Position numbers and translations under genes: made by a program | The notes under the pieces: model-generated | What the model was told of the DNA's origin: nothing | The model's input: the letters and a program-made list of their open reading frames with translations, nothing else | The model's database searches: none | NCBI GenBank assembly: GCA_018401465.1 | Contig: JAGYKE010000004.1 | Location: 1,891,857-1,955,856 of the forward strand | Direction: 5' to 3' | DNA from: Aestuariivita sp. | Lineage (GTDB): Bacteria > Pseudomonadota > Alphaproteobacteria > Rhodobacterales > Rhodobacteraceae | Length of the DNA: 64,000 nucleotides | Part shown: in pieces, positions 8,874 through 17,106 of the stretch | Layout: each line of letters opens with the position of its first letter | Numbering within the stretch: the stretch's first letter is position 1

Positions 8874-9704
8874 GTGATCAAACTTGCCCTCTTTGGGGCC
8901 GGCGGCAAGATGGGCATGCGACTGGGCGCCAATCTTGCGAAATCGGACGAATTCGAAACCTTGCGGGTCGAGATCTCGCCCGAGGGGCAGGCCCGCGTGA
9001 AAGCCGCCTTCGGCACGGATTGTGTCACCGCAGATGCCGCATTGGCCGAAGCGCGGGTTGTGGTTCTGGCCGTGCCTGACACCCATATCGGCACTGTGAC
9101 CAAGGCGATCATCGACAAGGTCCAGCCCGGTGCGATGGTTGTCTGCCTCGATGCCGCAGCGCCCTATGCGGGCCATTTGCCGGTGCGCAACGACATCACC
9201 TATTTCGTGACCCATCCCTGCCACCCGCCCATTTTCAACGATGAAACGGACATGGCGGCCAAGCGCGACCACTTCGGCGGGATCGCCGCAAAGCAGGGTG
9301 TGGTGAACGCCTTGGTGCAAGGCCCCGAAGAGGATTACGCGCTGGGCGAAAAGGTCGCGAAAGCGATCTATGCGCCGGTCGTGCGCTCGCACCGCGTCAC
9401 GCTCGAAGGTATGGCGCTGCTGGAGCCGGGTCTTTCGGAAACCGTCGTCGCCTCGCTTTTGGTCGTCATGCGCGAAGCGATGGACGAAGTCGTCGCGCGT
9501 GGCGTGCCCCATGCGGCTGCACGTGATTTCCTGCTTGGCCACATGAACATTCTGGCGGCCGTGATCTTCAAGGAGGTGGACGGCGTCTTTTCGGATGCGG
9601 CCAACAAGGCGATCGAATTCGGCAAGCCCGTCTTGATGCGAGATGACTGGAAACGGGTGTTCGAAATCGACGAGATCCGTGCAAGTATCGCGCGCATTAC
9701 CTGA
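8874..9704 (+). CDS. apnO: NAD-dependent oxidoreductase, predicted D-apionate oxidoisomerase
   Basis: A 276-aa protein starting IKLALFGAGGKMGMRLG, a Rossmann GxGGxMG motif, followed by a C-terminal helical domain of the 'phosphogluconate dehydrogenase-like C-terminal' type. I chose the GTG at 8874 because AAAGGA stands 7 nt before it. The in-frame ATG at 8802 would put the operator inside the gene and has no binding site. In characterised D-apionate clusters an enzyme of this type, ApnO, converts D-apionate to 3-oxo-isoapionate and is encoded with OiaK and OiaX, as here. Assignment is by family and neighbourhood. Confidence 0.75.
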   Translation: MIKLALFGAGGKMGMRLGANLAKSDEFETLRVEISPEGQARVKAAFGTDCVTADAALAEARVVVLAVPDTHIGTVTKAIIDKVQPGAMVVCLDAAAPYAGHLPVRNDITYFVTHPCHPPIFNDETDMAAKRDHFGGIAAKQGVVNALVQGPEEDYALGEKVAKAIYAPVVRSHRVTLEGMALLEPGLSETVVASLLVVMREAMDEVVARGVPHAAARDFLLGHMNILAAVIFKEVDGVFSDAANKAIEFGKPVLMRDDWKRVFEIDEIRASIARIT

Positions 9705-9736
9705 CGAACGGAGTCAGGACGGCAGGGGGGCCGCAG

Positions 9737-10576
9737 ATGCAAGACGACGCAGACACGCAGCGTGCCTATGCCTTTGCGCAAGGTCTTGAGGCCGGTTCCG
9801 ACGACGCGATCGTGCGCCACAAGCTGTCCGATCAAGTGTTCGAAAGACTCTGGCACATGATCGAGACGGGCGAGCTTTCCCCCGGCGACATGCTCCCCTC
9901 GGAGCGTGCCTTGATGGATCGCTTCAAGGTCGGTCGCCCGGCTGTGCGCGAAGCGCTGCAAAGCATGGCGAACAAGGGTGTTATCTCGATCAATCATGGG
10001 GAACGCAGTCGCGTCAATCAGGTCACGGCCGGCATGGCGATGCACCAGATCGATGATATCGCGAAGTTGCTGCTGCTGCGTGACCCGTCGGCGCTGGAGC
10101 ATCTCAAGCAGTTGCGCAAGATGCTGGAACTGGGAACCATCCGTCTGGCATCGGAGCGCTGCACCGCGCAGGATGCGGCAGATCTTCGCTCCATCGTGGC
10201 CGATCAGCGCGGCAAGCTGGCCCAGGATGCGGCCTTCATCAAGGCCGACATCGCCTTTCACGTACGCATTGCCGCGATCTCGGGAAATCCGCTGATCCAG
10301 ACCGTGATCCAAGCCATGCTTGGCTGGCTGTTCGACCATTACAAACCCATGCTGCACTGGTCTGGCCGGGAACAGACCACGATGCGCGAACACGACCATT
10401 TGGTGGATCTTCTGGAAGCACATGATGCCGATGGTGCCGAGGCGATGATGCTGGCCCATCTCAACCGCTCCGATCCCCTTTACGATGCGACGCTGGTCAA
10501 GGGCGAAAGAACCCGTGCAGACCCGCGCGACAGGGCTGCCGCAACGCAGCCTGCAAAGAAAAGACCAATCCAATGA
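9737..10576 (+). CDS. GntR/FadR-family transcriptional regulator
   Basis: A 279-aa regulator with an N-terminal winged helix (LSDQVFERLWHMIETGEL, then PSERALMDRFKVGRPAVREA) and a C-terminal all-helical FCD ligand domain with the metal-ligand context IKADIAFHVRIAAISGNP. FCD regulators often bind sugar acids. Encoded between apnO and the TRAP transporter, it is the best candidate to control both divergent arms through the inverted repeat at 8797-8825. It overlaps an upstream in-frame ATG of dctP but not the start I prefer. A basic tail of about 20 residues is unremarkable. Confidence 0.9.
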   Translation: MQDDADTQRAYAFAQGLEAGSDDAIVRHKLSDQVFERLWHMIETGELSPGDMLPSERALMDRFKVGRPAVREALQSMANKGVISINHGERSRVNQVTAGMAMHQIDDIAKLLLLRDPSALEHLKQLRKMLELGTIRLASERCTAQDAADLRSIVADQRGKLAQDAAFIKADIAFHVRIAAISGNPLIQTVIQAMLGWLFDHYKPMLHWSGREQTTMREHDHLVDLLEAHDADGAEAMMLAHLNRSDPLYDATLVKGERTRADPRDRAAATQPAKKRPIQ

Positions 10577-10596
10577 CCAACAGATGGAGGAGACTG

Positions 10597-11565
10597 ATGA
10601 AACACTGGATTTTGGGCGGCGTTGCCGCATTTGCGTTGGCTGGTGGCGCTCAGGCGCAGCAGCAACTGGTGGTTGGCCATGCGACACCGCCCACATCGCA
10701 TTATGGCGTCGGCGCAGATGCGTTCATCGCGACGCTGACGGAGCTGTCGAATGGTGCCTTCACGGGCGTGCAGGCACCCGCCGGACAATTGGGCGGTGAG
10801 CGCGACATGATCGAGGGGCTGCAGATCGGCTCGATCGATCTGGTGATCACCTCGACCGGGCCTTTGGGCAATTTCGTACCCGAGGTTCTGGCACTCGACC
10901 TGCCGTTCTTGTTCCGCGACTATGCCCATGCGCGCAGCGTGCTGGATGGTGAGATCGGGCAGGAAATGCTTGCCGCCATCGACAAGAACAACCTTGTCGG
11001 TCTGGCTTGGTCCGAAAACGGCTTTCGCCATGTGACCAATTCTCAGCGCCCCGTTACGAAGCCTGCCGATCTCGACGGGCTCAAGCTGCGCACGATGGAG
11101 AACGCGGTGCATATGGCCGCTTTCCAGGGGATGGGCGCTTCCCCCACGCCGATGGCTTTCCCCGAGGTGTTCGGCGCGCTGCAGCAAGGTGTCGTGGACG
11201 GTCAGGAGAATCCGATCACCGTCATCACAGCCTCGAAGTTCTGGGAAGTGCAGGGCTATGTCTCGCTGACAGGCCATGTCTATTCCCCCGCCGTGGTGCT
11301 CGCCTCGCCGGCACTCTACGACGGTCTGACCGATGAGCAGAAAGGTTGGTTCCGTCAGGCGGCGGCTGCATCCGCGGCCGCGACCCGCGCCGAGGTTGAC
11401 CGGCTGGAAGCCGAGGGTGTGGCCCTGATGCGCCAGAACGGTATGGAGGTCATCACCGAGATCGACCGCGCACCCTTCCAAGCGCTGGCGGCCGAAGCTG
11501 CATGGCCGGTCTATACCGACCGCTTCGGCAGCGCGATGATCGACCGCATCCTCGCGGTGCAGTGA
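10597..11565 (+). CDS. dctP: TRAP transporter substrate-binding protein (DctP family)
   Basis: A 322-aa periplasmic solute receptor with signal peptide MKHWILGGVAAFALAGGAQA and cleavage before QQ. I chose the ATG at 10597, which has GGAGGAG 4 nt upstream; the ATG at 10573 would give a charged extension before the signal. The DctP ligand-binding region is visible around residues 140-170 (SENGFRHVTNSQRPV, then LKLRTMENAVH), including the Arg that usually pairs with the ligand carboxylate. As first gene of dctPQM in this cluster it should capture the acid sugar: apionate, erythronate or threonate. Confidence 0.93.
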   Translation: MKHWILGGVAAFALAGGAQAQQQLVVGHATPPTSHYGVGADAFIATLTELSNGAFTGVQAPAGQLGGERDMIEGLQIGSIDLVITSTGPLGNFVPEVLALDLPFLFRDYAHARSVLDGEIGQEMLAAIDKNNLVGLAWSENGFRHVTNSQRPVTKPADLDGLKLRTMENAVHMAAFQGMGASPTPMAFPEVFGALQQGVVDGQENPITVITASKFWEVQGYVSLTGHVYSPAVVLASPALYDGLTDEQKGWFRQAAAASAAATRAEVDRLEAEGVALMRQNGMEVITEIDRAPFQALAAEAAWPVYTDRFGSAMIDRILAVQ

Positions 11566-11588
11566 TCCGCATTAATTGAAAATGATCC

Positions 11589-11610
11589 GGTCGGCCTATC
11601 TTGGCCGGCC
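11589..11610 (+). other. Stem-loop between dctP and dctQ
   Basis: GGTCGGCC and GGCCGGCC form an 8-bp stem with one G-T wobble and a six-base TATCTT loop, in the short gap between dctP and dctQ. No run of T follows, so it is not a classic terminator. In transporter operons such a hairpin often protects the upstream mRNA, or attenuates the membrane genes so that the binding protein is made in excess. That role is inferred. Confidence 0.6.
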
Positions 11611-11638
11611 GCTTCCATTTTGCGCCCCGGGAGGGAGA

Positions 11639-12157
11639 ATGACCCAGTTCTTGCGCTTCGAGGCGTTGATGACCCGCATCGCTCTATGGGCGGCGATCGT
11701 CTTCTTGCTGATCGCGGTCGCGCTTGCGATCTTTCAGGTGACGACCCGCTTCGCTTTTGGCAGTCCCTCCACCTGGTCCGAGGTCATTACCCGCTCTGCC
11801 ATGATTTGGTCGGTGTTCCTTGGTGTCGCCCCTGCCTTTCGCGAAGGCACGATGATCGCGCTTGAATTCATCCAGACATCGCTGCCCCGCAAGCTTGGGC
11901 TCGGGCTTTATGGCGTGGCCATGATCTTGACGCTGGTGTTTTTTGGCATCCTGTTCTGGCAGGGCGTGTTGATGACCGAACGTGTCTCGGGTCAGACCTT
12001 GGCGGCGCTTCAGATCTCTATCGCGTGGGTGTATGCCGCGCTTCCCGTCGGCTCGGTTTTCATCATGATCGCCGTTTTGGGTTGCATGATCCGCGCCGCG
12101 CGCGGTGACTGGCCGCGCCCCGAAGACGATGAGCCGCACCGCATCGGGGTACAATAA
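11639..12157 (+). CDS. dctQ: TRAP transporter small permease (DctQ family)
   Basis: A 172-aa membrane protein with four predicted helices and the DctQ-typical block TRFAFGSPSTWSEVITR near residues 40-56. I chose the ATG at 11639 because GGGAGGGAGA directly precedes it; the open frame upstream runs through the dctP-dctQ hairpin. Its TAA overlaps the dctM ATG by one base. It pairs with DctM to form the sodium-driven transport unit. Confidence 0.92.
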   Translation: MTQFLRFEALMTRIALWAAIVFLLIAVALAIFQVTTRFAFGSPSTWSEVITRSAMIWSVFLGVAPAFREGTMIALEFIQTSLPRKLGLGLYGVAMILTLVFFGILFWQGVLMTERVSGQTLAALQISIAWVYAALPVGSVFIMIAVLGCMIRAARGDWPRPEDDEPHRIGVQ

Positions 12158-13440
12158 TGAACACCGCTCTTGCCCTGTCGCTGGGCATCTTCTTCCTGAT
12201 CGGGGTTCCCGTGGCCGTGGCCATCGGGCTCGCGTCGGTGATCGGGATTGAGGCCAGTGGCCGCCTGCCGATGCTGTTGGTCGCGCAGCGCATGTTCACC
12301 GGTATCGACAGCTTTCCACTGATGGCCATTCCGCTGTTCATCCTGGCGGGCAACCTGATGTCGGTGGGCGGCATCTCGCAGCGCTTGGTCGATCTGGCCA
12401 AATCCATCGTGGGCGGTGTGCAAGGCGGCTTGGCGGCCACCTGCGTGCTGACCTGCATGATGTTCGCGAGCGTTTCCGGCTCCTCTGTGGCCACCACCTT
12501 TGCCATCGGCGCGATCTTGATCCCCGCCATGGTCAAGCATGGCTACCCCAAGCCCATGGCGGCATCGGTGCAGGCGTCCTCGGCCGAACTGGGTGTGCTG
12601 ATCCCGCCATCGATCCCGCTGATCCTCTATGGTGTGGCGACCGATACCTCCATCGGCAAGCTGTTTCTGGCAGGTATCGGGCCGGGTGTTCTGGTCGCAG
12701 GCGCGCTGATGGCGCTGGTGCTGATCTTGTGCCGTGTGCGCGGAATCGGTGCGCAGGATGGGCTGGACCGTCCGCGCATCGGACCGGCTTTTCTGGCCGC
12801 CATGCCCGCGCTGATGGTACCGGTCGTCATTCTGGGCGGGATCTATGCCGGCATCTTTACCCCGACCGAGGCCAGCGCCGTCGCCGTCGCCGTGGCGCTG
12901 CTCGTCGGTATGGTGTTTTACCGTGAGCTGAAATTCCACCACCTGCCCGAGGTGTTGAAAAAGACCGTCTTGGCCACCTCGGCCATCATGATCATCATCT
13001 CGGCTGCGGCGCTGTTTTCCTTCCTCGTCGCGCGCTCGGGTCTGCCCAACGATATCGCGGCATATATCCGTGACGTCATCGAAACGCAGTTCATGTTCTT
13101 GCTCGTAGTGAACCTTCTGCTGCTTGTGGTGGGCATGTTCATCGAGACTTCGGCTGCCATTTTGGTGCTGGCCCCGATCTTGGGCCCAATCGCCATCGCT
13201 TACGGCGTCGATCCGGTGCATTTCGGGCTGATCATGGTGCTCAATCTTGCACTTGGGATGATCACCCCGCCCTTGGGCGTCAACCTGTTTGCCGCCTGCG
13301 CTGTTGCGCGCATTCCCGTCGAACGGATCATTCCGCAGCTCTTGTGGTTCGTGCTGACTGTGTTTGCAGCCCTGATGATTGTGACATACGTGCCGGCGGT
13401 ATCGCTTTGGCCAATGCAACTCATCATGGGGATCAGATGA
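12157..13440 (+). CDS. dctM: TRAP transporter large permease (DctM family)
   Basis: A 427-aa polytopic protein with about twelve hydrophobic segments. Typical DctM motifs are PLFILAGNLMSVGG near residue 65, SASSVATTFAIG-like (here SGSSVATTFAIG), LIPPSIPLILYG, and MITPPLGVNLFAACAVA near the end. It carries out ion-coupled import of the sugar acid delivered by DctP. Its stop overlaps the start of ltnD as ATGA, which ties the transporter to the catabolic genes. Confidence 0.94.
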   Translation: MNTALALSLGIFFLIGVPVAVAIGLASVIGIEASGRLPMLLVAQRMFTGIDSFPLMAIPLFILAGNLMSVGGISQRLVDLAKSIVGGVQGGLAATCVLTCMMFASVSGSSVATTFAIGAILIPAMVKHGYPKPMAASVQASSAELGVLIPPSIPLILYGVATDTSIGKLFLAGIGPGVLVAGALMALVLILCRVRGIGAQDGLDRPRIGPAFLAAMPALMVPVVILGGIYAGIFTPTEASAVAVAVALLVGMVFYRELKFHHLPEVLKKTVLATSAIMIIISAAALFSFLVARSGLPNDIAAYIRDVIETQFMFLLVVNLLLLVVGMFIETSAAILVLAPILGPIAIAYGVDPVHFGLIMVLNLALGMITPPLGVNLFAACAVARIPVERIIPQLLWFVLTVFAALMIVTYVPAVSLWPMQLIMGIR

Positions 13441-14324
13441 CGATTGTGTGTTTCGCGGGGCTGGGCTCCATGGGATTGGGAATGGCGCTGTCGTGCCTGC
13501 GGGCGGGGCATGAGGTGCACGGCTATGACCCAGCGCCCGAGCGGGTCGCGTTCTTGGTCGAGGCTGGCGGTCATGAGCTTGGGCCCGAAAGCCCTGCGGC
13601 GGAGATCGCGGTCTCGGTCGTGCTCAATGCCGAGCAGACACGTGCAGCCCTTTTCGGGCCCGAGGGGCTGGCCACGCGGCTGGTGCCCGGCGGTGTCTTG
13701 ATCAGCTGCGCCACTGTCGCCCCGGCCTTCGCCCGCGAGATGGAAGCCGAGGCCCACGCCAAAGGCCTGCACTATCTCGATGCGCCCATCTCGGGCGGAT
13801 CTGTCAAGGCGGCGGCGGGCAAGCTGTCGATCATGGCTTCTGGCAGCGCGGATGCCTTTGCCACCGCGCTGCCCGCGCTGGATGCGATGGCCGCGACGGT
13901 CTTCGAGCTGGGCGATCAGGCAGGCGCAGGTTCGGCCATGAAAGCGGTCAACCAGATGCTTGCCGGTGTGCATATCGCCGCGATGGCCGAGGCGATGACC
14001 TTTGGCATGACCCAAGGCATCACGCCCGACAGCTTTCTGCGCGTCATCAGCCAATGCGCCGGCACAAGCTGGATGCTTGAAAACCGCGCGCCCCATATCG
14101 TGGCGGGCGATTACACCCCCCATAGTCAGGTCAATATCTGGTCCAAGGATTTGGGTATCGTTCTGGAGATCGCCAGCGATGCGGACTTTGCCGCACCGAT
14201 CACGGCGGCGGCGATGGCGCAATATCTTGCCGCTGCAGACATGGGCCTTGGTCGTGAAGATGATGCCGCCGTGGCAAAGGTCTATGCCCGCGCTGCGGGT
14301 CTGACGCTGCCCGGAGAAGCGTGA
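13437..14324 (+). CDS. ltnD: L-threonate dehydrogenase (beta-hydroxyacid dehydrogenase family)
   Basis: A 295-aa dehydrogenase with Rossmann motif GLGSMGLGM at residues 7-15, substrate motif DAPISGGSVKAAAG near 115-128, and the catalytic-Lys motif AGSAMKAVNQML near 165. It matches LtnD, which oxidises L-threonate to 2-oxo-tetronate. The ATG at 13437 overlaps the dctM stop, and its own stop overlaps the otnK start. OtnI, OtnK and OtnC, the enzymes that process the product, are encoded next in line. Related 3-hydroxyisobutyrate-type enzymes share these motifs, so the substrate rests on context. Confidence 0.85.
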   Translation: MTIVCFAGLGSMGLGMALSCLRAGHEVHGYDPAPERVAFLVEAGGHELGPESPAAEIAVSVVLNAEQTRAALFGPEGLATRLVPGGVLISCATVAPAFAREMEAEAHAKGLHYLDAPISGGSVKAAAGKLSIMASGSADAFATALPALDAMAATVFELGDQAGAGSAMKAVNQMLAGVHIAAMAEAMTFGMTQGITPDSFLRVISQCAGTSWMLENRAPHIVAGDYTPHSQVNIWSKDLGIVLEIASDADFAAPITAAAMAQYLAAADMGLGREDDAAVAKVYARAAGLTLPGEA

Positions 14325-15562
14325 TGCGTCTTGGCTGTATCGGCGATGATTTCACCGGTTCGAGCGATCTGGCAAATACGCTGGCCAAGGGCGGTATGCG
14401 GGTGGTGCAGTATTGCGGCATCCCCGAGCTCCCGGCCGCGCCCGATGTCGATGCCGGGGTGGTCGCGCTCAAGACCCGATCGACTGCGCCGGCCGATGCG
14501 GTGGCCCAATCCTTGGCCGCGCTGGAATGGCTCTGTGCGCAGGGCTGCGAGCAGATCTTCTTCAAGTATTGCTCGACCTTCGACAGCACGCCCGAGGGCA
14601 ATATCGGCCCTGTCATTGATGCGCTGGCCGCGGTGCTGGATGCGTATCAGGTGATCGTCTGCCCCGCCTTTCCCGGCGCCGGGCGGTCGATCTATCAGGG
14701 GCATCTTTTCGTAATGGACCGCCTGCTGAACGAAAGCGGCATGCAGAACCATCCACTGACACCCATGGTTGATGCCGATATCCGCCGCTGGTTGGCACCC
14801 CAGACGCGCCATACGGTCGGCCATGTGGCCGCGATGGATGTGTTCGCCGGTCCAGAGCAGATCGCGCAGGCGCTGGCAGACCAGCATGCGGCGGGTCATC
14901 GCCTGATCGTGGTGGACGCGATCCGCGATGCCGATCTGATGGCCATCGGGGCGGCTGCGCGCAGCCTTCCGCTCATCACCGGCGGATCGGGGGTGGCGCT
15001 GGGCCTGCCTGCGAATTTCGGCTGCACGCCCGCGCCTGTGGCGTGGCAGGGCCAACCGGGCCGCGCCGCCATCCTGTCGGGGTCCTGTTCCACGGCGACC
15101 CGTGCACAGGTCGCCCATCACGCCGCCCGGAACCCCGCGCGCGAGGTCGTGGCCGCCGATGTGATCGAAGGGCGGCTTGACGCCGCCGAGATCGCCGGTT
15201 GGCTCTTGGCCCAGGATGGGCTGCCCTTGGCCTATAGCTCGGCCGACCCGGCCGAGGTTGCGCGCGTGCAAGACCGCTTTGGCCGCGAGGCCGCCGCCAC
15301 CGCCATCGAGGGGCTCTTTGCCGAGGTGGCCCGCCGGCTTGTGGCGGGCGGTGTCACGCGGCTGATCACGGCGGGCGGCGAAACCTCGGGCGCGGTGGTC
15401 GAAGGCTTGGGGCTGAGCGCGCTTGCAATCGGTCCCGAGATCGACCCCGGCGTGCCCGCGCTGCGGGTGCGACCCGATCTGGTGGTTGCGCTGAAATCGG
15501 GTAACTTCGGCGCAAAGGATTTCTTTGAGAAAGCCGATCGCGTGCTGAAAGCCACCCCATGA
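14324..15562 (+). CDS. otnK: 3-oxo-tetronate kinase (four-carbon acid sugar kinase, DUF1537)
   Basis: A 412-aa DUF1537 kinase with GCIGDDFTGSSDLAN at the N-terminus and ITAGGETSGAVVEGL in the C-terminal nucleotide domain. OtnK phosphorylates 3-oxo-tetronate at O4. I chose the ATG at 14324, which overlaps the ltnD stop as TGATG and follows GGAGAAGC; a GTG one codon earlier is possible. It is translationally coupled to otnC through an ATGA overlap. It is the second DUF1537 kinase in the cluster and differs clearly from oiaK. Confidence 0.9.
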   Translation: MRLGCIGDDFTGSSDLANTLAKGGMRVVQYCGIPELPAAPDVDAGVVALKTRSTAPADAVAQSLAALEWLCAQGCEQIFFKYCSTFDSTPEGNIGPVIDALAAVLDAYQVIVCPAFPGAGRSIYQGHLFVMDRLLNESGMQNHPLTPMVDADIRRWLAPQTRHTVGHVAAMDVFAGPEQIAQALADQHAAGHRLIVVDAIRDADLMAIGAAARSLPLITGGSGVALGLPANFGCTPAPVAWQGQPGRAAILSGSCSTATRAQVAHHAARNPAREVVAADVIEGRLDAAEIAGWLLAQDGLPLAYSSADPAEVARVQDRFGREAAATAIEGLFAEVARRLVAGGVTRLITAGGETSGAVVEGLGLSALAIGPEIDPGVPALRVRPDLVVALKSGNFGAKDFFEKADRVLKATP

Positions 15563-16206
15563 CCGAGACCCGCTTGCGCGAACAGATCTGTGATCTGGCC
15601 CGGTCGCTGTTTGACCGGGGGCTGACCCATGGCAGCACCGGCAATATCTCGTCCCGGACTGAGGATGGTGGGCTTCTGGTCTCGCCCACGGGCACCAGTT
15701 TCGGGCGGCTTGATCCCGCGCGGCTCAGCCGGTTCGACGCCGCTGGCCGATTGATCGGGGGCGATCCGCCGACCAAGGAAATGGCCCTTCACAGCGCCTT
15801 TTACGACACACGCAGTACGGCGGGTGCTGTGGTGCATCTGCATTCTTGTCATTCTGTCGCGCTGTCGATGATGCCTGATGTGGATCCCGAGGATTTCCTG
15901 CCGCCGCTCACGCCCTATGCCATCATGAAGCTGGGGCGGGTGAAGCTTTTGCCCTTTTTCCTGCCGGGCGATCCGGCGATGGGCGCGGCGGTGCGGGGCC
16001 TTGCAGGCAAGCGCAGTGCCGTGATGCTGGCCAATCACGGCCCGGTCGTGGCGGGCAAAGATGTCGAGGCCGCTTGCACCGCAATCGAGGAACTCGAGGC
16101 CACCGCGCGGCTGGCGCTGATCTTGCGCGGCACCGATGCGCGCATGCTGAACGCAGAGCAGCTGCGCGCAGTCGTCACCACCTTTGATGTAGAGTGGGAT
16201 GGATGA
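15559..16206 (+). CDS. otnC: 3-oxo-tetronate 4-phosphate decarboxylase (class II aldolase family)
   Basis: A 215-aa class II aldolase/adducin-fold enzyme. The substrate-phosphate motif is STGNISSR near 25-32, SPTG is at about 40, the catalytic Glu lies in PTKEMALH, and zinc-binding His residues are in HLHSCHS. OtnC decarboxylates 3-oxo-tetronate 4-phosphate to dihydroxyacetone phosphate and CO2, feeding central metabolism. It overlaps both neighbours by 4 bp. L-fuculose-phosphate-type aldolases share the fold, but the operon with otnK and otnI supports this call. Confidence 0.9.
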   Translation: MTETRLREQICDLARSLFDRGLTHGSTGNISSRTEDGGLLVSPTGTSFGRLDPARLSRFDAAGRLIGGDPPTKEMALHSAFYDTRSTAGAVVHLHSCHSVALSMMPDVDPEDFLPPLTPYAIMKLGRVKLLPFFLPGDPAMGAAVRGLAGKRSAVMLANHGPVVAGKDVEAACTAIEELEATARLALILRGTDARMLNAEQLRAVVTTFDVEWDG

Positions 16207-16967
16207 CGCGGTTTTCGGCCAATCTCGGCTTTCTGTGGACCGATCGCGCGCTTCCCGATGCGATCCGTGCGGCCCATGCCGCAGGCTTCGACGCGGTCGA
16301 GTGCCATTGGCCCTATGACATCGCCTCAGGCGCTGTCGCGGCGGCCTTGGCCGAGACGGGCTTGCCGATGCTGGGGCTCAACACCCGGCGCGGCGATGTG
16401 GCTGCGGGCGAGAATGGGCTGGCGGCCCTTCCCGGCCGGGTGGATGAAGCGCGCGCCGCCATCGATGAGGCGCTGGATTACGCTGCGGCCATCGGCGCGG
16501 GGGCCGTCCATGTGATGGCGGGCAAGTCCGAGGGCGCAGACGCGCGGGCGGTTTTTGTAGCGAACCTGCACTATGCCTGCGCGCGGGCGGCAAAGGGGGG
16601 GCGGATCATCCTGATCGAGCCACTCAACCCGTTCGATGCGCCGGGCTATTTTCTGAACACCACCACGCAGGCCGCCGATCTGATCACCGAGATCGCGGCG
16701 CCCAATCTCAAGCTGATGTTTGATTGTTACCATGTGGGCCGCACCGAAGGCGATGTGATCGCACGGCTGGGCGCGCTGCGGCCCATCATCGGCCATATCC
16801 AATTTGCCGCCGTTCCGGATCGGGGCGCACCTGACCACGGTGATTTGGATTACGCGGTCGTCTTTGCGGAACTGGCGCGCATGGGCTGGGTGCAGCCCCT
16901 TGGTGCCGAATACCGGCCCACCGGCGCGACCGAGGCAAGCCTTGGCTGGATGTCGCGCCTGCGGTGA
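16203..16967 (+). CDS. otnI: 2-oxo-tetronate isomerase (hydroxypyruvate isomerase-like TIM barrel)
   Basis: A 254-aa xylose-isomerase-like TIM barrel of the Hyi family. Metal-site residues are seen in LIEPLNP (Glu), FDCYHVGR (Asp and His), GHIQ (His) and the late GAEYRP (Glu). OtnI interconverts 2-oxo- and 3-oxo-tetronate, joining the DenD and LtnD products to OtnK. I chose the ATG at 16203 (ATGA overlap with otnC); a GTG three codons upstream is weaker. It is the last gene of the rightward operon, and a possible terminator follows. Confidence 0.88.
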   Translation: MTRFSANLGFLWTDRALPDAIRAAHAAGFDAVECHWPYDIASGAVAAALAETGLPMLGLNTRRGDVAAGENGLAALPGRVDEARAAIDEALDYAAAIGAGAVHVMAGKSEGADARAVFVANLHYACARAAKGGRIILIEPLNPFDAPGYFLNTTTQAADLITEIAAPNLKLMFDCYHVGRTEGDVIARLGALRPIIGHIQFAAVPDRGAPDHGDLDYAVVFAELARMGWVQPLGAEYRPTGATEASLGWMSRLR

Positions 16968-17034
16968 TGCGCCGTTCTGGACGGGCCGACTGTTCGCGGC
17001 CCTTTGATGACGCGCGAACTTGGCGCATCCTTTT
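16966..17034 (+). terminator. Nested stem-loops after otnI, probable operon terminator
   Basis: An inner hairpin pairs GGGCCG (16983-16988) with CGGCCC (16997-17002) and is followed by TTT. An outer 8-bp pair, GATGCGCC (16966-16973) with GGCGCATC (17022-17029), encloses it and is followed by CTTTT. Either could end transcription of the catabolic operon. The T runs are short, so termination strength is uncertain. Confidence 0.5.
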
Positions 17035-17106
17035 GATCGTTCAAAAAGATTGTTGATTGCCACTGGGAGCTGATCCGATCTTGGGCGAAATTGTCATCGG
17101 GAACTG

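Noticed and set aside
9368-10696. 442-codon minus-strand frame opposite apnO and gntR
   Set aside because: Both plus-strand genes have strong domain motifs; the antisense product has none.
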